Numbered from the stretch's first letter, positions 11,201 through 23,577 are shown. The stretch: 64,000 nucleotides of DNA from Marisa cornuarietis (GCA_004794655.1 SMMW01000622.1:9321001-9385000), one strand, 5' to 3'. Numbers and translations: made by a program. Notes: generated by a model not told the origin, from the sequence alone.

Positions 11201-13283
11201 ACTCATTAACACAAAACAGCATTTTCTTGTGTCACTAAAATTTACTGTATTGTGGAAGACAGAAAAGTGAAAATTGTCTGATATAGTCAGGTGGACCTGG
11301 CACCACCACAGCAGGGGGCATAACATCAAACTGATATCGTAATGATTTCCAGTGCTCAAGTGAATACAAAATATGTCGTTGGCAAGTGAATATTTCACAA
11401 ACCACTGTGTCAGTTGCTGCAATTTACATGGTATATTTTCCAGTACCCGTAACTAAAGAAATGTCAACCATCCAGTATGGTTTTTAATATTTCACCAATG
11501 CTGCAACCTATTTACATCCAAGAAACTGCTGTCTGCTGCTTAAAACTGTTTACAAGTATTTGTATTTCTGCTGATTCCTCCAACTTCTTTCTGTATAGGT
11601 GCTGTTCATCTATCTCGATGCAAGCAATGAAGAGAATGGGCGTATTCTAGAGTTCTTTGGTCTCAAGGAAGAGGAGATCCCAGCTGTTCGTCTCATCCAG
11701 TTGTCTGAGGAAATGTCCAAGTACAAACCACCTACTACTGACATTACAACCTCTAGCATCAAAGCTTTTGTTCAAGATTTTGTGGATGGAAACTTGAAGG
11801 TACATATAGTTTAATATTCCACCAAAAATATCTGTTGCACCTGTTAATACTTTGTTGTGAAAACTCCAAAGCAGTCCTGTGATATTAGTGTCTTAAGGTG
11901 TAAGATCACTCTGCTATACTAATTGCCTGTGCTGTTTTTCACTTTTCTGTTACTATGAGATAGGGCTTATTAGGTTATCGTGTTGGGTAATTTTGATAAA
12001 GTTCAGAATTGCTGTCTTCATTGACATCTTAAACAAGTTGTTGTTTTTTGCAGCCACACCTTATGTCTGAAGATGTACCTGCAGACTGGGATGCCAAACC
12101 TGTCAAAGTGCTGGTGGGCAAGAACTTCAAGGATGTTGCTTTTGCAAAGGACAAGAATGTGTTTGTTGAATTCTGTAAGTGCATGAATGCAGTGCTACGC
12201 TATGCTCCGTCCTTTCTAAATTATCTGCAGCCCAGTATAACTGTCTTAGATGAAAAGGGAGAGTATGTTACATCTTTGGCCAAAAGTCATTTCATCAGTT
12301 ATGTGTACTGCATGTACTCTTATATTTTGCATCTTTGCATGCTAGCTGTATGCTGAAGCTTAACAAGCAAGCACTAAAACGAAAAAAAACCCTTTATATT
12401 TCCCAGGAATGAATTCAACAGTTGCTTGCACTTGTTAACTTGCAGATGCTCCATGGTGTGGACACTGCAAGCAGCTTGCACCTATTTGGGATGAGCTTGG
12501 CGACAAGTACAAAGATAGTGATAATGTTATCATTGCCAAGATAGATGCTACTGCTAATGAAATAGAGGAAGTACGTGTGCAGAGTTTCCCAACCCTCAAG
12601 TTTTTCCCAGCCAACAGTGACCAGGTATGCATTTATTTATAAATTGTTCTTTAAACCTATTAGTCACAGGTATGCTACTTGTAATGGATTAGGGCAAAAA
12701 TTTTTTTTTCCACTTTTATCAGTTTAAATTTGGTTACATAGGACTGCAATGTGACACTAAAATTGAGCTTGTCTCTTAGGTTATTGATTACAATGGAGAG
12801 AGGACACTTGAAGGATTCACCAAGTTCATTGAAAGTGGGGGCAAGGATGGAGCTGGAGTTTCTGAAGTAAGTAAAAGCATCCACTAGATATTTAAGTACC
12901 TTTAGGTGGTTGGACAAAATACGTAATATTGCTACCAGGTTGAGTACATGAAATGACTTTTAAAAATGCTGTGGCGGACAGAGTTTAGATATTGTGGTGT
13001 TTCTTGCGTGAACAGCATGAAGTTAAAGAAGTCTGCAGGTTAAAAGTACCAAGAATTGCAACACATCTCTGTTTCACAATAGACTTTATGAACAGTTGGG
13101 CATAACAGACAGTGTAGAGTAGAATGGTCTACCAGGTCCTTAAAGTTTCGGCTTCCAAATTTATTAATCTTCACTCTTTCAAAACTAGACACAAAAACAT
13201 TTGCTGTGATGTTTCAGGAAGAAGAGGAGGAAGATGATGATGAAGAGGAGGAAGATGACCAGTTGAAAAAGGATGAGCTGTAA
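8265..13283 (+). CDS. P4HB: Protein disulfide isomerase (PDIA1/P4HB-like), 11 exons
   Basis: ER-lumen thiol-disulfide oxidoreductase that forms and rearranges disulfides; in animals it is also the beta subunit of prolyl 4-hydroxylase. Exons: 8265-8409, 9108-9308, 9662 (or 9686)-9819, 10152-10289, 10543-10647, 10889-11008, 11599-11799, 12054-12174, 12446-12624, 12780-12866, 13218-13283. All are in phase and give 506 (or 498) residues; human P4HB has 508. Visible features are a signal peptide (residues 1 to about 17, ending TFA), thioredoxin domain a with APWCGHC near residue 53, domains b and b' with DDIPFGITS- and [15 protein letters not shown] motifs, domain a' with a second APWCGHC near residue 400, an acidic tail, and the ER retrieval signal KDEL. 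The start is the ATG directly before the signal peptide; an upstream in-frame ATG at 8160 would bury it. The exon 3 acceptor is ambiguous: 9662 gives Glu-Tyr as in vertebrates plus extra residues, and 9686 gives a shorter join. Confidence 0.96.
10844..10868. repeat. (ATT)n microsatellite in PDI intron 5
   Basis: About seven ATT units lie directly upstream of the polypyrimidine tract and acceptor of PDI exon 6. Confidence 0.85.
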
Positions 13284-13839
13284 TTCTGTACCTTGTAGTG
13301 TGTGTTTTTTTTTTGTTGGTCATGTTCATTTTCATCCTGATTGTGTCTCATTTTGATGTCGCCATCATTTGTCTCGTGACCATCCTGTCTGTGCAAAAGT
13401 GTGATTTGTGTCTGGGGGTTGTGCCTCCAGAAGAAAACAGGTGTTGCTACAGTGCCTGTTTTATAAACTTTTGTCCTGTTGAATGCTGGCGCAAGAGGTT
13501 TTTGGATTTTTTTAAAAACTGAATACAGTGTATGTCAGGAAAAATATTGGCGACAGCATACGTTTGCAAGTAAGTTTTAGTAACAGGGTGTACCTGTTAA
13601 AACTACAGGGATCAGTACTGCAATTACAGCTTTGGACTTTTTATCAGTTTTCATTTTTCTGTATATTTCATCCAGGATGTTTGTCATAATTCAAAAGTTA
13701 GCATTCTTGAGTGCTTTTGAGAATCTTGTTATCAAAGTGGCTCCTGGGGAGAGATATAGCCAAGACTGTCGGAGATTTCTATCCAACATAAGCAAACTTG
13801 AGTGCATGTGTGTGCATGAAGTCAGATGGAGTTTAAGGA

Positions 13840-13845
13840 AATAAA
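13840..13845 (+). terminator. Poly(A) signal of the PDI gene
   Basis: An AATAAA hexamer lies 557 bp after the PDI stop codon. The open frames between 13.29 and 13.84 kb are 3' UTR and do not look coding. Confidence 0.75.
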
Positions 13846-13926
13846 ACAATATTTAAACAAACTGTTGGCTTTGTTTTCATTTTAGGATTTTAATGCAAGA
13901 ACTTATCGAAACAATGCAAGACACAA

Positions 13927-13932
13927 TTTATT
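13927..13932 (-). terminator. Poly(A) signal of the FERRY3 gene
   Basis: The plus strand reads TTTATT, which is AATAAA on the minus strand, about 320 bp after the FERRY3 stop codon. It lies about 80 bp from the convergent PDI signal, so the two 3' UTRs nearly touch. Confidence 0.65.
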
Positions 13933-14249
13933 GAAAAAAATGGTTAAACAGAAACGGTGTTGACAAAGACCTGACCCTGTGAAAGTAAGCTAAAACTCTC
14001 TTAACATCCACATTTGGCAAAGTGTTCAATAGTTTGTTTCATAGGCACATAATGCTACAGCCACAAGTCCTCTTCAGGGAAGTCTTGGGTCTAAACTCAT
14101 GATAAAACTAGGTCATGTTATCGCAATCATTCCCATCCATGTGAGGAACAGCAGGCATGACAAAATACTGAACATCTCAAATGCACACGTTTGTGTCTTG
14201 GTAGAATAGATAATGGAATTGTCTGGGTGGGTGGATTCTGGGTTCAATG

Positions 14250-17200
14250 TTATGTTGATTTCACAACCAGCGGATTAGATAGGCGAAATATGCCAGGCAA
14301 CATGTTGCTGATCTGGGCAAACATTTCTTCTGACATCCCCTGCAGAAAAACAATCTAGTGATACAATAATGTAATTGGCACACTTTCAAGACATGGGCAT
14401 CTCTTGCTATGTTACAAACAGAATGGTTAGTGATAGTTTTTGTTTTTCTTAACCTCTTGTAGAAATGAAAATGCCATAGGTTCAAAAGTGAGTGGCTGAA
14501 AAGAACCACATAAAATATTAAGGGCCACGGTTCAAGCAGCAAGTACAAAAATAAACCTGGAATGAAGATAAAATTAATATGACATGCAAGACTCTGCTAG
14601 GTATACAACAACAGATCAACCAGTGAGCATCATGTACATCCAATCAATGTTAATAACTTTCATTAATAAACAAAAGTATTGCAGGATAAATGTCAAAAAA
14701 GCATGTGGCTTACCCTTGGGACTAGAAATTGTATTGTGCGAGAGACCAGGCTACTGTATGTGGCCATCTCAATCATAAAGCCTTTCACACACTTAAACAA
14801 CAGTTCAGCCCTCTTCAAGCACCAAGGGATGGTCATTTCCTGAAACCCGCAGAAAACTTAATAAAAAATCTTTCTTCTTCAATATACCTTACCAATAACA
14901 GCTTAATAATTTTATAAAAGTTACCATAGAAAAAAATGTTTTGAAATTCCTTTGACTATATATCAGATGGGAAAGTGAATTCAACTGAAAAAAAATGAGT
15001 TACAAAACCCCTGAATCAAGCTTGAGAAGTTAAAAGAAAAGAAAACCTGTATCAAGATTAAGATGTTATTTATAACATTTAAATTATAATTAAGTCTTAA
15101 ATGCCAAGTCACCTCTGTCATCTCATGTGTCAACAAGAGTGGTATAGTCAGTGTCTGGATGTCATAACGAAAGCACAGTCGAATGATGTTTCGGATGCTT
15201 AGAATGGCTGGGTGGCGTGAAGTGATGTCGCCTGTCCGTACATTTTCATCCACCACCAGGTGAAAAACCGCATGTACTTCTGACAAATTGGAATGTTTTG
15301 TGAGGTAGAAATCACCAGTGTGCAGTCTTGCACCCATTGACTTATCCTGGAAACCAACAAATCAATGCTGTCTAGCAACAGATTTCATCAATAATATGTG
15401 CACTTAAAAACAAAAATTTGCTGATTTCTTATGCATTAAGAAATAACCTTCCTGCATATGCTTCTTCTAGCAAGGGGCAGAGCAGTTACAAAGAGTGTCA
15501 ATGTTTGTATAGTACTGAAAATTGTAATTTCACCCTCAGCTTTTTCTAAACTGTGTTGAATATTTTTTATTAGATGGCATTAGAAATCTGAAACTGTCCT
15601 ACTATATGTGCAGCTGTCACCTTAAGTACTGACAAGATGCCTCCCATAGCAAGAATATACAGTGAAGTACATGGAGGGTGACTGCCACTGTGCTCCATAT
15701 AGTAACATTCAAGCTGCATGAAGTTGTGAAATAACATGCACAAACTGTAACAAACAATTTTATCTCCCACAGGGAATCTACTTAAGTGGAGTATGCCTTA
15801 AAGACAAATATACAGTGTCATAATATCCCATGCTCACTGACAACCTATTATCATGGTCCCAAAAACAAGAAATGTATTTTGGGAAGGATCAGCTCCGTAA
15901 GATCAAAGCTAAGTTAGTTAATCAGGTAGAGTTTTAAGTACCTGTTGGTGACTCTAGATAAGGACCTAAGTTTTAATGCTCATGTCGAAAATATGTGTAA
16001 AAAGAAGTTTAATCGGAGGATTTACCTTCAATGGAAGTACAGGGTTTTGATGCTGAATTGCATAGTTAGAGAAAAAGAAAGTAGAGCACTGGTAGACAGC
16101 ATTATTACATTTAATAACATCGTTTGGAAATCTAACCATAAAAAATAAAATAGAGCAAAGTTTTCAACGACAGTCAAATTAGCCAGTAACATCAGTAGCA
16201 GTCAGCAAAAGCAGCTTTGTGTCCTTCATCACAAGTCTGTTAATAGGGAAGAATGCAAGATCCTCCAGGATTCATTGATCTACTTCACAAGTCTTTGCAT
16301 ATAATACTCTTGGAGAATGATTCCAAACTCCACTTGCTTAGAAAAATCTGTATAGGAATTTATTTGTAACTCTAGCTGTCAACATCCTACCTTTAATACT
16401 ACATAAGGTCATATCAAGTTAGGCTTGATCCAAGTGTTGTGACAATGCACATTCATTATTGCCATCATCAATTAATCTTGGAGGTATGATGTGCGTTGTT
16501 CCTATGTACATTTTTAGTTGCTGCTTTTACACAGTGAGTTTTAAAGCACATGGTGATATGAGCTTGAGGCACACAGTTTGACTCCTGCTTTTGATTTTTT
16601 TTGTCTTGTGCAATTCCCGTGCACGATTATATTTTACATGTGTAATTCACATGTACAGTGAAACCTTGGTTTTTGTTAACATCAGTTATCATCAGTCTCC
16701 GTTTTTGTTGCTTGCCTCAGATTTCATTGGCATGCCCATGTGACCTTGCTGCTCATTTTGGATAACAAAGGGTGACCCACCCATTCTCCTACTCAGCGTG
16801 GTGTATTTCTTGTTGTGTGAGCACCACCATCGCAGGTCTAGCCAAACAATTCCATTGCTTTTCACTGTTTTTGTGCTTTTTTTTAAATTGATTGCAAGTG
16901 CTAATACTACAATTACATGTACCATAAATTTCTGTCTATTGAGCACCCCTGTTTATAAGCTGCACCCAATAAATTTTAAAATATTGTTTCCACAAATAAG
17001 CTGCACTGGTTATATATACAACATGAAATCTGCATCATAGGCATTTCGTCTTGTTTTCAGCATGATGAGGGCGTGTGCTCCAGCAACTGATCTGAATGCT
17101 TTAACTGTATACAGCATTGATTTAAAAATGTGAACAGTTAACACTGTAACAACATTAACAGTTAACACTTAAACATGGAGCTCATTGAAAAATTAATCGG

Positions 17201-20200
17201 AATCTGAAAAATCCGGAAAAGTCTGCAAAAAAGCCACATCACTGTTTCAGCCACGGGGTTTAAAGCTGGGGAAAAAAGTCGTGGCTTATAGCCATTATTG
17301 CATATACAGTATTTGGTGTAATGTGTTTATTTTGCGTTTTTCTGTTTCAAAATGAATGTAACGCACAAGATAAAATCACATGTGCTCAAATCTCACTGTC
17401 CCTTTTAAGTGTTTTTTGCAAGTAAGTTAACCCTTTCCTTTCAGCTCTTTAACGGAACTAAAGAAAGTTTCCGGAGCCAGCAGCTCTTTACATTAGTCTT
17501 TTATATTCATTTTATATTAATATATTATTGTTTTTAGTATTAGCATTTATTCTCTATAAAATGTGTTTTTGGCATGTATTCTGGAGTTTCTAGAAGGAAT
17601 TAATTGGATTTACATTTAGAAATAATTGCCCTGATTTTCATCAGTTTCGGATTTTGCTGATTGTTTTTTGCACAGATTATCGACGAAAACCAAGGTTTCA
17701 CTGTTATTGTCCTTATGTTGTTTTTCATACACTCTCTGCTTTGCCTGTTATTATCTTTATGTTTTTTTCATACACTCTCTGCTTTGCTGCAAAAGGAATA
17801 TTGATAAAATCTTAAGAGCAGTTGAAACCTGATTTTCTGAAGAGCCACTGCTGTTGCTGCCACTGCTGTGTACACTAGAACTGTCAGTCTCTTGTTGCTG
17901 CTGCTGTTGCCGTGATGCTCGCACAGCACTGGCTTGTGTTAGAGCTGTCTCTACTGCTGACAGCTGCTGAGCCAAGTCTGGGAAGTGGAAATCCGTCGAC
18001 TGTTCACAGACTGCTGCAAATTCTGCCAGAACCACAATAATAAGGAGTATGTGTCTGCATCCATTCTCAAAATTCTTTCACAATTTACTTTTATTTACAC
18101 ATGCAAGAACAACTGTTAGACTTTACTAAATACTTCAGTGGTAATTACTGTCTTCCTACAGGACATCATTATCCAACTTTTGATCAAAATTGTCTTGAAA
18201 ATTTACTGCTGTGATGAATGACCAATTTGACACAAACCACGCTTAATGCCCGTGTAGGAGTTGAGCCTGTTGTCCACCAGGAGTATAAGACCACACAAAG
18301 AATTTGAGTAGAGAGACATGGCTGTTTGTAGCCTCTGTGGCTGTGGTACAACAATACCCCTGCCAGCAAAGCCAAATCTATCAGACCTAAATGTGCTTTT
18401 AAGATGCAGAGATTAGATTTATTATTAGTTCCTTAAAACCTTGTTGCATTTAGGATTTGAGAACTGGAGATAGTAACTAAAGAGAGAAGCATCCATTCTG
18501 ACAATTTGTACTTTTGAAAATATTTCCCATGAAAATCCTTAAAATATCAACATAGATCAAATAATGCAGACCTCTCTCTTTTTCTTGCCGTCTCTCCAAA
18601 TGCACACACACACACACAGAGTTTAATTTCATGTCAGCATATAGTGAATAGTGAATTGCTCCCTTACATCTATTATCAAGCTTGTAAAACAATACAAAGA
18701 TACAGTTTATCAAAAAGTAGGCTGACATTCAATCAACAAACAAAAGTAGGAATTAATGTTTTTCTTGTTGCACGGGTAATAAGCTACCTTAAAGAAAAAG
18801 GAAATGTAATGCTACCCGACAGTGTGTGGTTTATGACGGCATAAGTCCATTACGTGGGTACATAGCAATCGCAAGTTGTGGGTTGTTTTCATCTGTGCAC
18901 CTGAAAATTTTATTTAACAAGTGTTTATAAGTACAAAAAATAATTACTCCAATATAAGTGAATTTCTTCAACACTGGAACAAATTCATTTTTTTCACCTC
19001 AACCTTAGTGACACATGCTGGGAAAAATCTCTTTTGCTGCTTGGTCAGAGTAATTCTTGACTACAACTTTTATTTGACTTCAGCTGTAAGATGGACACTT
19101 ATGGATTTTGACTATGAGTGGTCAAAGTGCAGTCTTGACCTCTGTATTTACAAGATAGGATATTTTCAGCATATAATTAGAGTGACCAAGCCCAAAAAGT
19201 AAAACTAGTCCGTACCTCTTACATCTGCTAATGCATCAAATTAAGCATTACGTTTAAGAGGCCTCTGGCTTTACGTTCACATAAAGAGAAAAGCAGAGCT
19301 TTATGGAAAATAAGTCTTGAAAACTTGCATATTGTTTAAACTTGAAAAATATGAGCAAAGAATGGTGGGTCTCAAAACCAGCATTTTCCCTCCTCCCTTC
19401 CACCCTCCCCCCATCAAAAAAAGGGAAATTCGGCTCCTTATTTTAAAAGGCTCCAACAGTGTTGTTTATGATGTATTTACCTAGGTGTATGGTAAAACTT
19501 TCCTCTAAACGTGACAGCTGAACTTGTCTTTCTTCATCTTCTGCAGCTGGGAGGGCAGTTGTCACATTACGCATGCGGTTACTGTGTGAACATAAATTGA
19601 AAATGAACTATATGTATGACAGTTTGTGCAGTAGCATTTTCCTACCCAGCCTGCAAAAAATATGGGTTTCTTAAGGGGCCTTTATATAGCCTCTAAAAAA
19701 AATCTATTTATCTCACAATGCACTTTGATTTGGTTCAGTTCTCAAAACCAGGTCATCTTGAATATGGCCGATATTATTGTTGTTGCTGTTGTATAGCAGT
19801 ATTTGCATCTGTCCTCTTGCCGTATGACCTGTGATGTACAGCCTGAATTGAACAGTCCAGTATTTAAGGAAAACAATGGTACAAAGTTTGAGAACATCTG
19901 GCATGGGGTTCTTCAAAGACACACACACACACTCACGTGTGAGTATGTACTGATGTATGAACATACACATCATTTTGATGTATCTGCAAGAACACAATTT
20001 CTCTCTCTTGCAAGCTTACATGATGGACAGTTAAAATAGACAGTGGCTCACACATAAGGAGGGGTGCTGGCAGCCTGGGTGTCCTCATACACTCTGTGGA
20101 CCCAGTCATGATACTCTCTTTTCTGTTCCTCTCGTAGCTCTGATAGCTCTTTTGCCCACTTAGCCTCAACCATCTGGAATAAAGGTCTCTAGTAAATATG

Positions 20201-22818
20201 TGGGTAAATGGATGTAGATATTTGCGTATGGGATTAATGCAATAATTCAGAAGGATCCTCAAGCTACTGCTCACTATGGTACATTTACCAAGATGTGTCA
20301 ATAAGAAAACTATGACTAAGAACTGAAAACAATTTTAAATAAAATAAACTTTAATTCAAAAGGTGAGTGTACTACTGCAGTACAAAGTAATGTCATCATC
20401 CAGCAATTTGACAAAGCCACTCATACATTCGTCTTTTTTCCCCTCTGAAACTATTTATGACATATTTTAAATTTTTGAGAACAGATGGCTACATCTGCAA
20501 TTTAGCTGATCAGTTGGCTGATTTATATTTTTTAGTAATAAGCAGATAACAACAGCTGGAATGTTGACATATGAGGTTAATGGGAACAAAAACCCACCAG
20601 ACAGGTTCATCTAGCTGTAAAGGGATGCAAACATAGTTCAATTAACAAAATCAGTCTAACAAAGAATTTTTTGTAACTATTATTACTGTCTAGCACAGGG
20701 AAAAAAAGGGATATTGCAGTTCTCCGTGACTTACCTGCATATTGTCAAAGTGTCTCTGGGCCAAGACATTGATGTCATCATCTTTGAAATTATCCCCAAC
20801 ATGCTGCAAAGCTTCTTCCATCTCTAGCTGGTGTCTACAAGCATTCCAAATATTTGTATTTGAAAAAGATTTATTGTTTGCAGTGCTATGCTATTGTGAC
20901 TGAAACAAATGTATGCATGATTTCGCTGCATCTTCTGAAGAGAAAAATTATCTCAACTGTATTGGCTTACTTTTTATAATACATTTTAGTTATATTATTA
21001 TGGGTGCTAAGGTGAGGCTTCAGTTCTGAGTATGAAATAAGAGAATAAAGCTATTAATTTCTAGTATAGAAATAATAGAATAGACAAGAAAACATTGATA
21101 TACATAAGGACTGTTCATATCATGTATTGGGAGAATCAAACACAAACTGGATAAACACTCACTTCTCTTCCAAACGTCGAAGATCTCTATCTCTCTGCTG
21201 AGTTAAATTCTCCATAGACAAAGCATATATATGTTCAAGATTAAGCAGTGTCTCAAGTGCTGGTGAATGGATGAGAGTGTGGTAAACTTTGGAAAATGCA
21301 TGTTCAGCATCCTTCTTTTCAATAGAAGCAAAATCTTTCACCTCCTATGTTGGGAATGAAAGAAATGTGGTCAGTAGTATTAAAATCCTCCTCTCTTTAC
21401 ACTCAATATCTACTTAATTATACATAGTAGTATTAAAATCCTACTCTCTTTACACTAGACATCTACTTAATTATACAAAGAAAAGTGATCAGTAGTATTA
21501 AAATCTTCCTCTCTTTACACTAAATATCTACTTCCTTATACACAGAAAAGTCCCAAAGAAACTTAGCCTACTAGCTGGACATATCTTTATGAGATATCAC
21601 CAGATCTTCACTGGAATAAGAATGTAAGTGCATATTCATGCATAAACTTGCTTTTATATGCTGTGCACACCGTGTATGAAATGAGCCATGCAGTTGAAAC
21701 ATTTGGAAGAATAATAATATGGCCAGAAATACACTGGAATGGGTATTTTTTTGGTTTAAAACTTTTAAAATATGTTGTAGGAAGAATACCAACATCTTGA
21801 AGTAAATTTTACCAATACCTAAGTTTAATAAAAAAAAAAAAAAACTTTTCAATCATAATCAATCTTGCTTTGTGCTTTTGTTTCATGTTGTATACCCAGT
21901 TTTCAAAACACTTCTCAAAATCTTCTTCTTAGCTAATCTAGCCACACACACATGTAAAAATAAAAAAATAATCAAAGCATAAGAATAATTTGAATGAATG
22001 CTATTAAGTAGCAAAATGAGAGGATGAAGAAAATGAAAAACACTATCATCAGATGAACAATTTTTTTTACTAATGTTTATGGATTTCTGACATATCTGCC
22101 ATGATACCTGAGTGTAAGCTTTGATCCAGCGGTCAGTCAAAATCTTGACATCACTTTTTCCTGTTTTCAGCCTCTGAATGCATTCCTCTCCATTCCGATC
22201 ATAAAACTTGCATGTTTCCTTCTGTACAAATTCATTCAACTTTGCTTCCAGCTCTGTCAACAGAATATGATTGTAATACTCAAGTCTCAGACTTGAAGTG
22301 TTTGCTATTTGTTAAAGAAAACAAAAGTCCATGTAAAAATTTTACTGAAATTTTATATGCAAACATGTGCTCTTTTATACATTATGAATGAATGCACACT
22401 TGCCAAGTTTTTTCAAGCTCACATGGGCAAATATGTTTACTTAGAGAGTCTCTGTATACTCTGTGCATGCATTTGTATGTATGTATGTGTGTGTGTTTGT
22501 GCATTTATATGTGCATGGATGCACAGGCATTCTTGGATATACATCTGCAGTTAAAATAATATGTAGCACCAACCAGCAGAATAAGTTGTCTTTAACACTA
22601 GGGCAGAAATAATGTTCATGACAATTCTAAAACCAGAAGAAGCTTCCATCAAGCTAACCATCAAGTATATTGCATGGCAAGCTGTGCATTGTTTTCAAAC
22701 GGCCAACAAGCTCTGTTGCTGAGGATCTCAGTGGAATTGTAACAGGAACAGTCAGCTGCGAGGAGAGGCCTCTGCTACTGAAGGTAAACACAAAATTCTT
22801 TTCCACACTCTTCGGCAT
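14250..22818 (-). CDS. FERRY3: FERRY3 / C12orf4 homologue (DUF2362), 12 coding exons
   Basis: Homologue of human C12orf4, subunit 3 of the FERRY complex, a Rab5 effector that links mRNAs to early endosomes. Exons in transcript order: 22818-22659, 22253-22108, 21344-21163, 20834-20735, 20173-20052, 19581-19481, 18900-18816, 18359-18238, 18022-17829, 15346-15113, 14839-14714, 14339-14250. Phases agree throughout and give 553 residues; the human protein is about 552. Family-like stretches are [10 protein letters not shown] (exon 2), QKREYHDWV (exon 5), SFTIHLG (exons 6/7), [10 protein letters not shown] (exon 7), [15 protein letters not shown] (exon 8), TDFHFP (exon 9), [14 protein letters not shown] and [10 protein letters not shown] (exon 10), and [13 protein letters not shown] (exon 11). 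Exon 9 adds a Gln run and a Ser/Gly-rich linker. A strong acceptor two bases before the ATG implies at least one 5' UTR exon upstream. Exon 9 uses a weak donor (GTTTCA). Intron 9 holds transposon debris. Confidence 0.93.
15930..16420 (+). mobile_element. Decayed 3' part of a non-LTR retrotransposon
   Basis: An open frame from 15945 reads like the C-terminal part of a LINE reverse transcriptase: a [23 protein letters not shown] segment followed by [14 protein letters not shown]. After a stop, further fragments ([14 protein letters not shown]; later a decayed tail ending near NILPL) continue the same family pattern with stops. It lies in FERRY3 intron 9, antisense to the gene. A CR1/L2/Jockey-like group is likely, but the clade cannot be fixed by eye. 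It is inactive. Confidence 0.65.
16656..17703. mobile_element. Pogo/Tigger-like non-autonomous DNA transposon
   Basis: Perfect 18-bp terminal inverted repeats, CAGTGAAACCTTGGTTTT at 16656-16673 and its reverse complement at 17686-17703, bound a 1,048-bp element. The 5' end follows TA. The 3' flank reads TT, so a TA target duplication is only half preserved. The ends resemble the CAGTG-AACCTCGGTT type of pogo/Tigger elements. No transposase frame is present, and a second element is inserted inside. It lies in FERRY3 intron 9. Confidence 0.7.
16921..17317. mobile_element. Nested MITE of the 'TATAAGC-GCAC' type
   Basis: The sequence starts ACCATAAATTTCTG with repeated TATAAGCTGCAC and AATAAGCTGCAC motifs. 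It ends with GGCTTATAGCC followed by CAGTATTTGGT, a rough inverted copy of the start. This pattern is typical of a widespread non-autonomous DNA element of animals. It is about 397 bp and lies entirely inside the pogo-like element, so it inserted later or was carried by it. Confidence 0.6.
17701..17787. repeat. Two-copy 44-bp tandem duplication
   Basis: Units at 17701-17744 and 17745-17787 share TTTTTCATACACTCTCTGC and differ by a few bases. They abut the 3' end of the pogo-like element and lie just downstream of the donor of FERRY3 exon 9. Confidence 0.85.
18602..18619. repeat. (AC)9 microsatellite in FERRY3 intron 7
   Basis: A short AC run between FERRY3 exons 7 and 8. Confidence 0.85.
21373..21553. 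repeat. Three-copy tandem repeat, period about 53-65 bp
   Basis: Units begin at 21373, 21426 and 21491 with AGTAGTATTAAAATC and share CTCTTTACAC and ATCTACTT blocks. The array is in FERRY3 intron 2. Copies differ by a few substitutions and a short insertion. Confidence 0.85.
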
Positions 22819-23577
22819 CTCTGAAAAAAAAGAAAAGGAATAACTATGACACAACTTGAAACAAAATCCATCCGTCTGAACTCCAAGTGTTCTCTAAATC
22901 ACAATCTGTCTAAGCTGCTTTAAGTAAAAGCAGCTCCAGTATTATAATTTCACATCATTTAGGAAGAAAGCTGTCTGGCTTAGCAAGCAGTATGTGCAGA
23001 CTGAAAGAAAAATGCATGGTAAAAAGATACCTGTATTATTTCCACATCTATATGTTATAGCATATTTCTGATCAAATTTGATTTGAAGAATTCATTTCTT
23101 GTCCACAGACTTGTTTTGTCCTTCAGCTGCTGAAGTCATTCAAAGGGTCGCCTACATCTGTCGTGAAATTTTCTTTATTTTGTTCCCTCTTGCTACATAA
23201 CAAAAGCTGTTCCCCCAATCACTTTCGTCCCTTGAATTTGAGGAAAGGAAAGGAACTCCACAAGGTCCAGAATATGAAGAAAGCCTGCAACTCTCTCTCC
23301 CCTCCCCTTTATTACGGGAAAAGGGAGATAATAATTTATAGGCCTATTTACTATGCAAATATCGGACGAAGATATGTGTTCATAACTTGAGCGGAAACTG
23401 ATTCGTTGACAGTGCGACAGATTTATATGAGATTTGTTTTTGCTTGATAAAAATATATTGAATTTAATTTCAACAAGAATGGACTCACATTTGTTATATA
23501 GGTTGTTTAGCCATAATAATATGTCAAGGACCTTTCCACTGGATCTTTTTCGGCGGAACTTTGATATGGGGGGGACG

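Noticed and set aside
13298..13844. Open frames after the PDI stop codon
   Set aside because: They lie in the 3' UTR between the KDEL stop and the AATAAA signal and have no recognisable product.
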